From assembly GCF_001314325.1 (NCBI RefSeq), contig NZ_CP009429.1, positions 868,501 through 932,500 of the forward strand: 64,000 nt of DNA. Reading direction: 5' to 3'. A model generated the notes under the pieces. The model did no database searches. It was not told where the DNA came from and worked only from the letters and a program-made list of their open reading frames with translations. This DNA is from Sphingopyxis macrogoltabida (GTDB taxonomy: Bacteria > Pseudomonadota > Alphaproteobacteria > Sphingomonadales > Sphingomonadaceae). The translations under genes and the position numbers were made by a program. Numbering within the stretch: position 1 is the first letter of the stretch; each line of letters starts with the position of its first letter. Positions 1-12,249 of this stretch are shown here, piece after piece.

Positions 1-1859
1 GGCTCGCCGACGCGCTGAGGGCGCCGTGGAGCGCGGTCTATATCGAGACGCGGCGCAGTCGGGCGATGACCGACGACGACCGGCGGCAACTCGGCGACAC
101 GCTCGCGCTCGCCTCGCGGCTCGGTGCCTCGACCGCTACCGTCCCTGCCGCGAGCGTTGTCGAGGGGTTGCGCAGTTTTGCGCGCGACGCGCGGGCGACG
201 CAGATCGTGATCGGCAAATCGAGCCGCCCCTGGTGGTTCGAGATGCGTCACGGCTCGGTCGTCGATCAGCTCGTGCGGACGATCGACGATGTCGCGGTTC
301 ACGTCCTGCCGGGCGAGCCCGAGGTCAAGGCGGAACGGCCGGCGCCTCCGGTCCCCGGGCGTTGGGGCAAGCCGTCACATTATATCTGGTCGCTCGCGAT
401 GGTCGCCGCGATGACGGCGCTTGGCCGCCTGCTCATCGAAGTCATCGATCTGGGCAATATTTCGCTGCTTTATCTGGTCCCCGTCATGTTTGCCGCGGCG
501 ACCTTTGGCCTGCGCGCCGGGCTGTTCGCGGGGCTGGTATCGAGCCTCGCCTATAATTTCTTCTTCCTGCCGCCGACCGGCACGTTGACCGTCAACAACC
601 CCGAGAATGTGATCAGCATCCTCGTGTTGCTCGGCGTCGCGATCGTCACCAGCCAGTTTGCGGCGCGCGTGCGCGCCCAGGCCGACCTTGCGCAGTCGAG
701 CGCCCGCCAGAATGCGGCGCTCGCCAGCTTCTCGCGCCAGCTTACCGCGGCGCCCGATCAGGATAGGCTGATGCAGGCTATCTGCGCCGAGGTCGGCCGC
801 CTGCTCGACGTCCGCACCGTCCTCCTCCTGCCGTCGGCCGATGGCCCGACGCTCCGCGCCGCGGTGCCGCCCGAAGACCGGCTCGAACAGATCGAGCGGG
901 CGGCGGCGCAGTGGGCGATGGACAATGCACAGCCCGCGGGGCGGGGTTCGTCGACGCTGACCGCGTCGGACTGGCTTTTCCACCCGCTACAGACCACGCG
1001 CGGAGTGCTTGGCGTGCTCGGGCTGACGCGCGACGATGCACAAGCGCCGGTGCGGTCGGATCAGGTGCCGCTGCTGATGAGCCTGCTCGATCAGGCATCG
1101 ATCGCGCTCGACCGTATGGAACTCGAGGAAGCCTCGCTTCAAGCGCGGCAGGTCGACGAGCGCGACCGGCTGCGCTCGGCGCTGCTGTCGTCGGTCAGCC
1201 ACGACCTTCGCACACCGCTCACCACGATCCTGTCGGCGGCGCAGGAGATGCGGCGCCATCCCACGGCGGAAATGGCCGAAACGATCGAGACCGAGGCGCG
1301 CCGCCTCAACCGCTTTGTCTCGAACCTGCTCGACATGGTACGCGTCGAGGCTGGCGCCCTTCCGATGAAGGCGGAAGCGACCGAGCTATTCGACGCCGCT
1401 GCGGGCGCCGCGCACGACACCCGCGCCTCGCTGGCCGGGCACGATGTCCTGATCGAAATCGCCCCCGCCATTCCGCTCGTGCGCGTCGACCCGGTGCTGC
1501 TTCATCATTGCCTGATCAATCTGCTCGATAACGCCGGACGCTACGCCGATCCCGGCACGCCGATCACCATTCGGGCGAGGCGCATCGCCGATGCCGTCCT
1601 GCTGTCGGTGATCGACCAGGGACCCGGTATCGCGCCCGGCAACGAGACGCGCGTCTTCGAAACCTTCACCCGGCTCGAAGGCAGCGACCGCGCCAAGCAT
1701 GGCACCGGGCTCGGGCTTGCCATCGTCAAGGGCTTTGCCGAGGCGATGGGACTGACGGTCGAGGCGGGCAACAATGGCGAACCGCATGGCGCGTGCTTCA
1801 CGATCCGCATCCCCGAAGCGCTGCTCGTCAAGGATCTGACCGTCGAGGATATTCCATGA
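1..1859 (+). CDS. kdpD: Sensor histidine kinase KdpD, 5'-truncated by window edge
   Basis: This is the C-terminal two thirds (about 618 residues) of the membrane kinase that senses potassium limitation and phosphorylates KdpE. The frame is open from base 3 with no start codon, so the gene begins before the window. It opens inside the universal-stress-like segment (APWSAVYIET). Four hydrophobic helices are encoded at about 380-660, followed by a GAF-like region at about 700-1120. The kinase core shows SVSHDLRTPL with the phospho-acceptor His codon at 1200-1202, the N box LINLLDNAGRYADPG, and the G boxes DQGPGIAPG and GTGLGLAIVKGF. The stop overlaps the kdpE start (ATGA), so the two are translationally coupled. 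The kdpFABC pump genes would be expected upstream but are not visible here. The call is firm. Confidence 0.96.
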   Translation, partial: LADALRAPWSAVYIETRRSRAMTDDDRRQLGDTLALASRLGASTATVPAASVVEGLRSFARDARATQIVIGKSSRPWWFEMRHGSVVDQLVRTIDDVAVHVLPGEPEVKAERPAPPVPGRWGKPSHYIWSLAMVAAMTALGRLLIEVIDLGNISLLYLVPVMFAAATFGLRAGLFAGLVSSLAYNFFFLPPTGTLTVNNPENVISILVLLGVAIVTSQFAARVRAQADLAQSSARQNAALASFSRQLTAAPDQDRLMQAICAEVGRLLDVRTVLLLPSADGPTLRAAVPPEDRLEQIERAAAQWAMDNAQPAGRGSSTLTASDWLFHPLQTTRGVLGVLGLTRDDAQAPVRSDQVPLLMSLLDQASIALDRMELEEASLQARQVDERDRLRSALLSSVSHDLRTPLTTILSAAQEMRRHPTAEMAETIETEARRLNRFVSNLLDMVRVEAGALPMKAEATELFDAAAGAAHDTRASLAGHDVLIEIAPAIPLVRVDPVLLHHCLINLLDNAGRYADPGTPITIRARRIADAVLLSVIDQGPGIAPGNETRVFETFTRLEGSDRAKHGTGLGLAIVKGFAEAMGLTVEAGNNGEPHGACFTIRIPEALLVKDLTVEDIP

Positions 1860-2563
1860 AAATTCGCCACAAGATCCTGATCGTCGATGACGAACGCCAT
1901 ATCCGCCGCCTGATCCGTGCGGCGCTGGAGCGGGCCGACTATGCGATCGTCGAGGCCGAAAATGCGAGCGAGGCAATCGAACGCCTCGGTGAGGAGCGAC
2001 CCGACATCGTCCTGCTCGATCTCGGCCTGCCCGATCGCGACGGGCTCGAACTGGTTCCGCTCGTCAAGCAGAAGTCGGAGGCGACGCTGATCGTCGTATC
2101 GGCGCGCGACGCGACCGACGAGAAGGTGGCAGCGCTGGATCTTGGCGCGGACGATTATCTGACGAAACCATTCGACACCGACGAACTGCTCGCGCGGGTG
2201 CGCGTCGCCTTGCGGAACCGGTTGACGCGCGACGGCGGCAATCTCGCCGTGACGGTCGGCGACGTCAAACTCGATCTGGTCGCCCGGCGCGTGACCAAGG
2301 GCGGCAAAGAGGTCCACCTCACGCCCAAGGAATATGCAGTGCTCGCCCAGCTCGCCCGCTTTCCCGGGCGCGTCATCACGCACAAGCAGCTCATGGACGA
2401 AGTATGGCCGCGCGAGCATGAGCATCATGTCGAATATTTGCGCGTGCTGATCCGCACGCTCCGCCAGAAACTCGAAGCCGATCCACAGCAGCCGCAGATC
2501 ATCGGCAACGAACTCGGGATCGGCTACCGCTTGCGGCTCGGGACGGAGGGCTCCGGCGAATGA
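1856..2563 (+). CDS. kdpE: Response regulator KdpE (OmpR/PhoB type)
   Basis: This is the 235-residue partner of KdpD and activates the high-affinity potassium ATPase operon. An N-terminal receiver domain (about 1-120) shows the acidic pair in IVDDE, the phospho-acceptor Asp in IVLLDLGLPDRDG, and the conserved Lys in DDYLTKPFD. A winged-helix DNA-binding domain follows (about 130-230), with LTPKEYAVLAQLARFPGRVI and a C-terminal GIGYRL hairpin. I chose the ATG at 1856 because it overlaps the kdpD TGA and gives the family's usual length. An in-frame upstream start at 1793 would add an unrelated tail inside kdpD. Confidence 0.97.
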   Translation: MKIRHKILIVDDERHIRRLIRAALERADYAIVEAENASEAIERLGEERPDIVLLDLGLPDRDGLELVPLVKQKSEATLIVVSARDATDEKVAALDLGADDYLTKPFDTDELLARVRVALRNRLTRDGGNLAVTVGDVKLDLVARRVTKGGKEVHLTPKEYAVLAQLARFPGRVITHKQLMDEVWPREHEHHVEYLRVLIRTLRQKLEADPQQPQIIGNELGIGYRLRLGTEGSGE

Positions 2564-2713
2564 AAATATGGTGCCGACCTAAGCGGCGGTAGAGAGCAAG
2601 TCGTTCCGAATGGCCGAGGTCCGATCATCAAGCCCCACGGCCGATCATATGCAATCTCAATGCGGGGCGACGTTTCGCGATCTCGAATTACTATGCCGCC
2701 CGGCGTAACTGGT

Positions 2714-2730
2714 AACCTCCTTTGGAGGTT
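2714..2730 (+). promoter_or_regulatory. Hairpin enclosing the ribosome binding site of the next gene
   Basis: AACCTCC (2714-2720), loop TTT, GGAGGTT (2724-2730) form a perfect 7-bp stem. The descending arm contains the GGAGG that would be the Shine-Dalgarno for the ATG at 2734. TTTT follows at 2729-2732, so the same hairpin could also act as a short terminator for kdpDE. Which role applies cannot be decided from sequence. Confidence 0.6.
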
Positions 2731-2733
2731 TTC

Positions 2734-3003
2734 ATGAAAAAATGGCAGGAAACACTCGCCGCCCGTCTGGGCCTTCGCATCGGCGGCGCCATGCTTCTGG
2801 TCATCGGCTGGTTGGTCGCAGTCCGGCTCCATTGCCTTGTGCAGACGACGCCGGCACGCGACGCGACGTCGTTCATGATACTGCTCGCCGCGTTGACTTT
2901 CATTTGCGGAAGCGCGGGCAGCGCGCTTCTGTTCGTCGGGCCCGGGCTTTGGGAGCCGGTTGAGGTTTCGGAGCGCTGGCAACGGCTGCCCGATCGCGAT
3001 TAG
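2734..3003 (+). CDS. Small two-helix membrane protein, function unknown
   Basis: This is an 89-residue protein with a short basic N-terminus (MKKWQET) and two hydrophobic segments, roughly residues 16-33 and 47-67, separated by a polar loop containing HCLVQTTPARDAT. The C-terminal tail of about 20 residues is hydrophilic. I do not recognise the family. GGAGG at 2724-2728 lies 5 bases before the ATG at 2734, which decides this start; a TTG at 2722 is in frame but would have no ribosome binding site. It follows kdpE on the same strand after 170 bases without a gene, in which I see nothing but the hairpin above. A role linked to Kdp is possible but unsupported. Confidence 0.7.
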   Translation: MKKWQETLAARLGLRIGGAMLLVIGWLVAVRLHCLVQTTPARDATSFMILLAALTFICGSAGSALLFVGPGLWEPVEVSERWQRLPDRD

Positions 3004-3061
3004 GTGCGGTGGCTGAGTCTGCAGGGTTGCCAGACGATCTGACCCCTCGAAAAGCGGAAGG

Positions 3062-3089
3062 CCCCGCGCGCCGCGTCCGGCGCGCGGGG
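3062..3089 (-). terminator. Terminator of the czcCBA operon
   Basis: CCCCGCGCGCC (3062-3072), loop GCGTCC and GGCGCGCGGGG (3079-3089) form an 11-bp GC stem just past the czcA stop. On the minus strand it is followed after about 10 bases by a T run (complement of AAAA at 3050-3053). Confidence 0.75.
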
Positions 3090-3095
3090 TGACGC

Positions 3096-7568
<4,473 letters not shown>

Positions 7569-7572
<4 letters not shown>

Positions 7573-8852
7573 CGGATCGTCTCCATTTTTGCGAGCCAGG
7601 GGGCGTGGCGCCCGGTCAGCCGGTCGAGGCGAACCCCGAGCAGATGGAACCGGCGCAGCAGGTCGATGCGGCGCGATCGCGCATCGTTGACCGCCGTCTG
7701 GGCCTGACTGAATTCAAGGAAGGTGAAGGCCGTGCCGCCGCGCGCGAGCCCGTCGCGGATCAGGCGCACGGCGCGTTCGGCGCTGGGCAGCACCTCGGCA
7801 TCGATGCGCATGACCTCGACGGCGATGAGGCGGCGGTCGGCAACCAGCCGGTCGATCTCGCGATCGATTTCGACTCGCGACACCGCGACCTCGGCTTCGA
7901 GTGCACGCTGTTCGGCCTGCGCCCGTTGGACATTGCCGCGGTTGGCGGCCTTCGTCCCGAGCGGGATCGAGCCGCCGACCATGACCGCAAAATCGTTACC
8001 CTCGCCGAACTGGCGCAGGCCGATGCGAGCGCTCGGATCGGCGACGTTGCCGGTCTCGGCCAGTTTGACTTTGGCCTCGGCGGCCGCGATCTCGGCGGCA
8101 AGCACGGCGAGGTCCGCCGAATTGCCCGCCGCGGGGACATCGGTCCCGATCTGCTGGAAGGCGGCCGAATCGAGTTTGAAATCGCCCGTGCCGCCCCACC
8201 AGGCTGCAAGGCTCGCCCGGGCGAGCCGGGCATTCTCGCGCGCCTGTTCGACCGCGATCTCGGCCTGCGCGACATTGGTCCGCGCCCGCTCGGCCGAAAA
8301 CCACGGGTCCAGCGCGCCGGTGACGCGTTTCACGACATCGAGCTCGACGCGTTGCAGGTCGGCAAGCCGTGCTTCGGCGACCGGGATGGCTGCCTCTGCC
8401 GCAAGGGCTTCGACCCAGCCGGCCTGCACGCGCGCCAGCCGGTCGAGCAGCCGAACCCGGTTCTGCTGCGCGACGACCGCGACATCGGCGCGGGCTGCGC
8501 CGATCCGCGCTTCGCGCTTGCCGCCCCGCTCCCATGTCCGCTCGTACCAGCCGGTCGCTTCATACCGGCCGAGCGGCGAATAGGGGCCGGTCCCGGCGAA
8601 ATTCTCGAAATCGACCCCGACCACATCGCGTGGTCTCACATCGGCCTGGAGAATGGCGGCATCGGCGGCTTCCAGCCGCGCCATATTGGCGGCAACGGCG
8701 GGGTCGGCGGTCGAGGCGCGCGAGAGCGCCTCGTCCAGGCTCAGATTTTGTGCCGCGACCGGCTGCGCTACGGCAGCCAGCAGGACACCCCCGCAGAGCC
8801 AAGCTCTACGGGCTTTATGCGCGCAAAAGCGCGCTCGAGATAAGGAATACAT
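7569..8852 (-). CDS. czcC: Outer membrane efflux channel CzcC (TolC family)
   Basis: This is the outer membrane factor of the metal efflux complex, 427 residues from the ATG at 8852 (MYSLSRARF); a longer form from 8891 lacks a sensible signal peptide. A basic N-terminus and a hydrophobic stretch ending in AVAQPVAAQ form the signal peptide. The mature part has the two TolC repeats rich in long Ala/Arg/Glu helices, for example NARLARASLAAWWG and AEIAAAEAKVKLAE. Nearest kin are CzcC/CnrC-type proteins. It is the first gene of the czcCBA core, downstream of a His-rich exported protein and an intercistronic hairpin. Confidence 0.9.
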
Positions 8853-8872
8853 GGAATAATAGCCTCGCTGAA

Positions 8873-8895
8873 AGGCGTGGGAACAGCCCACGCCT
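8873..8895 (-). promoter_or_regulatory. Intercistronic 9-bp stem-loop before czcC
   Basis: AGGCGTGGG (8873-8881), loop AACAG and CCCACGCCT (8887-8895) form a perfect 9-bp stem between the His-rich gene and czcC. On the minus strand only TTTC follows, so it is a weak terminator at best. It may instead be an attenuator or mRNA-stability element that sets the ratio of the His-rich protein to the pump. Confidence 0.55.
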
Positions 8896-8912
8896 CAGGA
8901 GGCGCGGGAAAC

Positions 8913-9341
8913 TCAGGCGTTTAGCGAGAGGAGTCTGGGAGGGCGTTCGGGGCCGACGGGCCGCAGGCCCGCAAATTGCCGATCGGGCCGTACGCCGTGG
9001 AGGTTACCGGACGCAAAGCCGCCGAGCGCATTCGCACCGCCCGGGACCAGAAGATTGGGGCCGGTATCGCCATGGTGATGATGCCCGCCGGCGAAATGGT
9101 CGCTCGGCTGATCGTCGGTATCCGGCGCCGGAGCATGATGGTCGGCATGATCGGCCGGATCATCGTGAACGGCATCGACCATGAAGCTGCCCGGCGTGTC
9201 ATGATCGTGGGCGACCATCAGCGAGGGCGAATGCTGAAGCTGGTCGGTCGCCTTCGCCGGTATCGTCGTTGCGTAGAACATCATCAACGCGACGCAGAGC
9301 GAAGCGACGAGACGGTTCAACGAGGGTAGGGACCGGAGCAC
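8913..9341 (-). CDS. Small exported His/Asp-rich protein, probable metal binder
   Basis: This is about 142 residues. The N-terminus carries a hydrophobic signal segment (SLCVALMMFYATTIPAKA). The mature part has His- and Asp-rich runs (DPADHADHHAPAPDTDDQ, HFAGGHHHHGDTG), the pattern expected of a periplasmic Zn/Co/Ni/Cu buffer. It sits directly upstream of czcCBA on the same strand, where such His-rich proteins are often found in this group. The start is unsure: GTG at 9341 gives a full signal peptide, but AAGG lies very close to it; the paired ATGs at 9284 and 9281 would cut the signal. I cannot assign it to a named family. Confidence 0.7.
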   Translation of the reverse strand: MLRSLPSLNRLVASLCVALMMFYATTIPAKATDQLQHSPSLMVAHDHDTPGSFMVDAVHDDPADHADHHAPAPDTDDQPSDHFAGGHHHHGDTGPNLLVPGGANALGGFASGNLHGVRPDRQFAGLRPVGPERPPRLLSLNA

Positions 9342-9394
9342 GCCTTGCGTGTAGATTTGCCGGAACGAGTTGGCAAGCGGGCGCAGCCGAACAC

Positions 9395-10516
9395 CTACCC
9401 GATATCCGGATAGAGGGTGGCCATGACCCGTTTCGGGTCGAGTGCATAATGATGCGCGACCGCGTTCGCGACCGTGGTTTCGAGGCTGCGGGTGGGCTTG
9501 AGGCCTCCTTCGTGGCGGGCAGCCGCGCCGAGGCCGGGCCAGTCTGCCGATACCTCGCCACCATTGTCTAATCCGCCGCCCAGCAGCATTGCGGTCGAGG
9601 CCGTGCCATGATCGGTGCCGCCGGTGCTGTTCGCCTCGATCGCGCGTCCGAATTCGGTCGCGACGATCGCCAGCGTGTGGCCCCATGCCGGGCCGAGGCC
9701 AGTCTGAAGGGCGCCGATCAACTGGTCGAGTCCATGGAGCTGCGCCGCGAGACGGCCGCGTTGGCCGTTATGCGTGTCCCAGCCGCCCGTTTCGATCGTC
9801 ATCACGCGGGCGCCGCCTTCGGGCCGCATCAACGACGCTGCCAGCGTGCCGAGGTCGGCGCCGTTGCGGCCATTGTTTCCGCCGATGTTGCCCGCCAGTT
9901 CCCGGGTTTTGATCGCGCTGTCCCGCAATGGTTGGAGCAGCGGACCGCCGCGATAGAGAGTTGTCAGACGCCCGATGAGATCGGCCTCGGTTCGCGGCAG
10001 GCGGCTGTACGCATGGGTGTCGGGCAGTGCCGTCCCGCGCAGCGCGAGCGGTGCGCTCGCCGCGATTGCGATCGCGTCGCGCTCGGCAGCGGGCAGCAAG
10101 GGGAGCAGGCGCCCGATCCAGCCGTCCTCGCGGCCGTACGGATGCAAGCCGCCGCCCGCGAGCATGTTCTGCCCGTCGAAATGCGACCGATCACGATAGC
10201 CCGTTGCAACGGCGTGCGCGAAATGCGCCTGCTTGCCGGCATAGAGGCCGGCAATTTGCGCCAGCGACGGGTGAAGGGTGAACATCGTGTCGAGTCTGGC
10301 CCCGCCCGCCGTTTCGTCGGCCAGCGCGCGGCGCGCGGCGGCAAAGGCCGGGTCGCCGGTGGGTGCGACGGTGGCGAGGCCATCGGCGGCGCCGCGCTGA
10401 ATGATGAAGACGAGGCGCTTCGGCGTGCCGGCGGCGGCGTAGGCGAGGCCGGGCAACGAACTGGCTGCGGCGGCCGTGACACCGGACAGGATGAGCGAGC
10501 GGCGTGAGAGGATCAT
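9395..10516 (-). CDS. DUF1501 family exported protein
   Basis: This 373-residue protein belongs to the DUF1501 family, which is related to the sulfatase/alkaline phosphatase fold. A twin-arginine signal is visible (SRRSLILSGVTAAAASSLPG, cleavage near AYAA), so it should be folded before export. Family motifs include LVFIIQRGAADGL near the N-terminus, HFDGQNMLAGG, the METGGWDTH-type motif (here IETGGWDTHNGQRG) and TEFGRAIEANSTGGTDHGT near the C-terminus. The start at 10516 is supported by GGAGA 7 bases upstream. DUF1501 genes usually sit beside a DUF1800 gene; none is adjacent here. It is divergent from the acyl-CoA ligase, with 166 bases between them. Confidence 0.88.
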   Translation of the reverse strand: MILSRRSLILSGVTAAAASSLPGLAYAAAGTPKRLVFIIQRGAADGLATVAPTGDPAFAAARRALADETAGGARLDTMFTLHPSLAQIAGLYAGKQAHFAHAVATGYRDRSHFDGQNMLAGGGLHPYGREDGWIGRLLPLLPAAERDAIAIAASAPLALRGTALPDTHAYSRLPRTEADLIGRLTTLYRGGPLLQPLRDSAIKTRELAGNIGGNNGRNGADLGTLAASLMRPEGGARVMTIETGGWDTHNGQRGRLAAQLHGLDQLIGALQTGLGPAWGHTLAIVATEFGRAIEANSTGGTDHGTASTAMLLGGGLDNGGEVSADWPGLGAAARHEGGLKPTRSLETTVANAVAHHYALDPKRVMATLYPDIG

Positions 10517-10636
10517 CTTCTGTCTCCGCAAAAAGGCCGGGCTGACAGGGTGCCCCGCTCGTCGTTCGCCGCCTTTCGGAACGCGGCGCTGTTTGTCTGG
10601 TACGCGAATTCATTGCGTCCGTCGATTGATGGCCCG

Positions 10637-10650
10637 CGAATGCCGATTGG
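10637..10650 (+). promoter_or_regulatory. CCAAT-N4-ATTGG type palindrome, site 1
   Basis: CGAAT-GCCG-ATTGG has one mismatch to the CCAAT-N4-ATTGG consensus that I derive from this window. It lies 32 bases before the acyl-CoA ligase ATG. Confidence 0.45.
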
Positions 10651-10682
10651 ACCGAATCCGTTCGCCGGATCAGGCATGGCAC

Positions 10683-12176
10683 ATGCATCCGTCCGTCCAC
10701 GCTCGCCTCACGCCCGACAAGCCCGCCTATCGCATGGCGGGGTCCGGCGAAACCGTTACCTATGCCCAGCTCGACGCCCGGTCGAACCAGGGCGCCCATC
10801 TGTTGCGTTCGCTCGGCCTTGTGCGCGGTGACGGCATCGCGCTGATGCTGGAGAATGACGCCCGCTTTTTCGAGATCGTCTGGGCGGCGCAGCGCGCCGG
10901 GCTCTATTACACCTGCATATCGACCCGCCTTGCGGCGCCCGAGATCGCTTTCATCATCGCGGACTCGGGATCGCGCGTGCTGATCGCGTCGGCGCCCGTA
11001 TCTCCGGAGATTGCGGTGACCGGCCTCGAGATTTTCGCACCCGGCGCGCGCGATTTCGTGGCCGAACGAACGGCGTTTCCCGGGGCGCCGATCGACGACG
11101 AAGCGCCCGGTATCGACATGCTTTACTCGTCGGGCACCACCGGGCGGCCGAAGGGCATCCGTCCTGCGCTGCCCGAAGGGCCGCTGGATCAGACCAATGC
11201 CCTGACAGAGTTCGGCCGGACGAGCTATGGCATGGCCGCCGATACCATCTTTCTTTCGCCGGCGCCGCTTTACCATTCGGCCCCGCTCCGCTGGTGCATG
11301 GCGGTCCAGAAGCTCGGCGGGACCGTGATCGTGATGGAGAAGTTCGACGGCGAAGCGGCACTGTCGCTGATCGAACGCTTTGCCGTCACCCATGCGCAGT
11401 TCGTGCCGACGCATTTCATCCGGATGCTCAAGCTGCCCGCCGAAACGCGCGGCCTTTACGATCTTTCGTCGCTGCGCGTCGTCTATCATGCCGCGGCGCC
11501 GTGCCCGGTGGAGGTCAAGCGAGCGATGCTCGCATGGCTGGGGCCGATCATCCACGAATTTTACGCGGGCACCGAGGCCAACGGGCTGACCGCGATCGGG
11601 CCCGCGGAATGGCTTGCCCATCCGGGCTCGGTCGGCCGCGCGATCTGGGGGACACTGAAGATCTGCGACGAGGATGGCGACCCGCTCCCGGCCGGCGAAG
11701 TCGGCGCGATCCATTTCGCCGACGGGCCGGCGTTCGAATATCATAACGACCCCGAAAAGACCGCGGCGAGCCGCAATCGCCATGGTTGGACGACGCTCGG
11801 CGACGTCGGTTATGTCGATGCCGACGGCTATCTCTATCTCACCGATCGCCAGAGTTTCATGATCATATCGGGCGGGGTCAATATCTACCCGCAGGAGATC
11901 GAGGACGCGATCATCACCCACCCGCGCGTCGCCGATGTCGCAGTGATCGGCGCGCCCGATCCCGAAATGGGCGAGCGGGTGGTCGCGGTCGTACAGCCTG
12001 CGGACTGGGCAGAGGCCGGACCGGCGCTCGCCGAGGATATCCGGCAATCGCTGCACGGGCGCCTCGGGCGGATCAAGCAGCCGAAGCAGATCGATTTCGT
12101 CGCCGAATTGCCGCGGCATCCGACGGGCAAGCTGCTCAAGCGCCTCGTCCGAGAGCGCTACTGGCCGTGCTCATAA
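10683..12176 (+). CDS. Acyl-CoA synthetase (AMP-binding, ANL superfamily)
   Basis: This 497-residue enzyme is predicted to activate a carboxylic acid with ATP and load it onto CoA through an acyl-adenylate. The P-loop-like signature MLYSSGTTGRPKGI lies near residue 150. Further core motifs are EFYAGTEANG, the hinge/A8 region TDRQSFMIISGGVNIYPQEI, and the C-terminal catalytic Lys in PTGKLLKR. It is closest in style to long-chain or CaiC/FadD3-like ligases of catabolic clusters; the acid is unknown. I chose the ATG at 10683 because the sequence before it has no ligase homology. It is convergent with the TonB receptor gene, and the two share a double-terminator region. Confidence 0.92.
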   Translation: MHPSVHARLTPDKPAYRMAGSGETVTYAQLDARSNQGAHLLRSLGLVRGDGIALMLENDARFFEIVWAAQRAGLYYTCISTRLAAPEIAFIIADSGSRVLIASAPVSPEIAVTGLEIFAPGARDFVAERTAFPGAPIDDEAPGIDMLYSSGTTGRPKGIRPALPEGPLDQTNALTEFGRTSYGMAADTIFLSPAPLYHSAPLRWCMAVQKLGGTVIVMEKFDGEAALSLIERFAVTHAQFVPTHFIRMLKLPAETRGLYDLSSLRVVYHAAAPCPVEVKRAMLAWLGPIIHEFYAGTEANGLTAIGPAEWLAHPGSVGRAIWGTLKICDEDGDPLPAGEVGAIHFADGPAFEYHNDPEKTAASRNRHGWTTLGDVGYVDADGYLYLTDRQSFMIISGGVNIYPQEIEDAIITHPRVADVAVIGAPDPEMGERVVAVVQPADWAEAGPALAEDIRQSLHGRLGRIKQPKQIDFVAELPRHPTGKLLKRLVRERYWPCS

Positions 12177-12202
12177 AAAATACCCGGCGCCAGGCGCCGG
12201 GT
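12175..12202 (-). terminator. Terminator for the minus-strand TonB receptor gene
   Basis: ACCCGGCGCC (12182-12191) and GGCGCCGGGT (12193-12202) form a 10-bp perfect inverted repeat. On the minus strand it is followed directly by a T run (complement of the A run at 12175-12180). This is a strong intrinsic terminator, and it overlaps the ligase stop codon region. Confidence 0.85.
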
Positions 12203-12217
12203 CATGGGAGGCGTAAT

Positions 12218-12247
12218 GGCCCGCCGCGCATATGCGGCGGGCCTTTT
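12218..12247 (+). terminator. Terminator for the plus-strand acyl-CoA ligase gene
   Basis: GGCCCGCCGC (12218-12227), loop GCATAT and GCGGCGGGCC (12234-12243) are followed by TTTT (12244-12247). This faces the ligase, opposite to the neighbouring hairpin. Confidence 0.8.
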
Positions 12248-12249
12248 CG

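Noticed and set aside
10191..12119. 642-codon minus-strand frame opposite the acyl-CoA ligase
   Set aside because: Shadow frame: Arg/Asp-rich, overlapping two genes with firm motifs.
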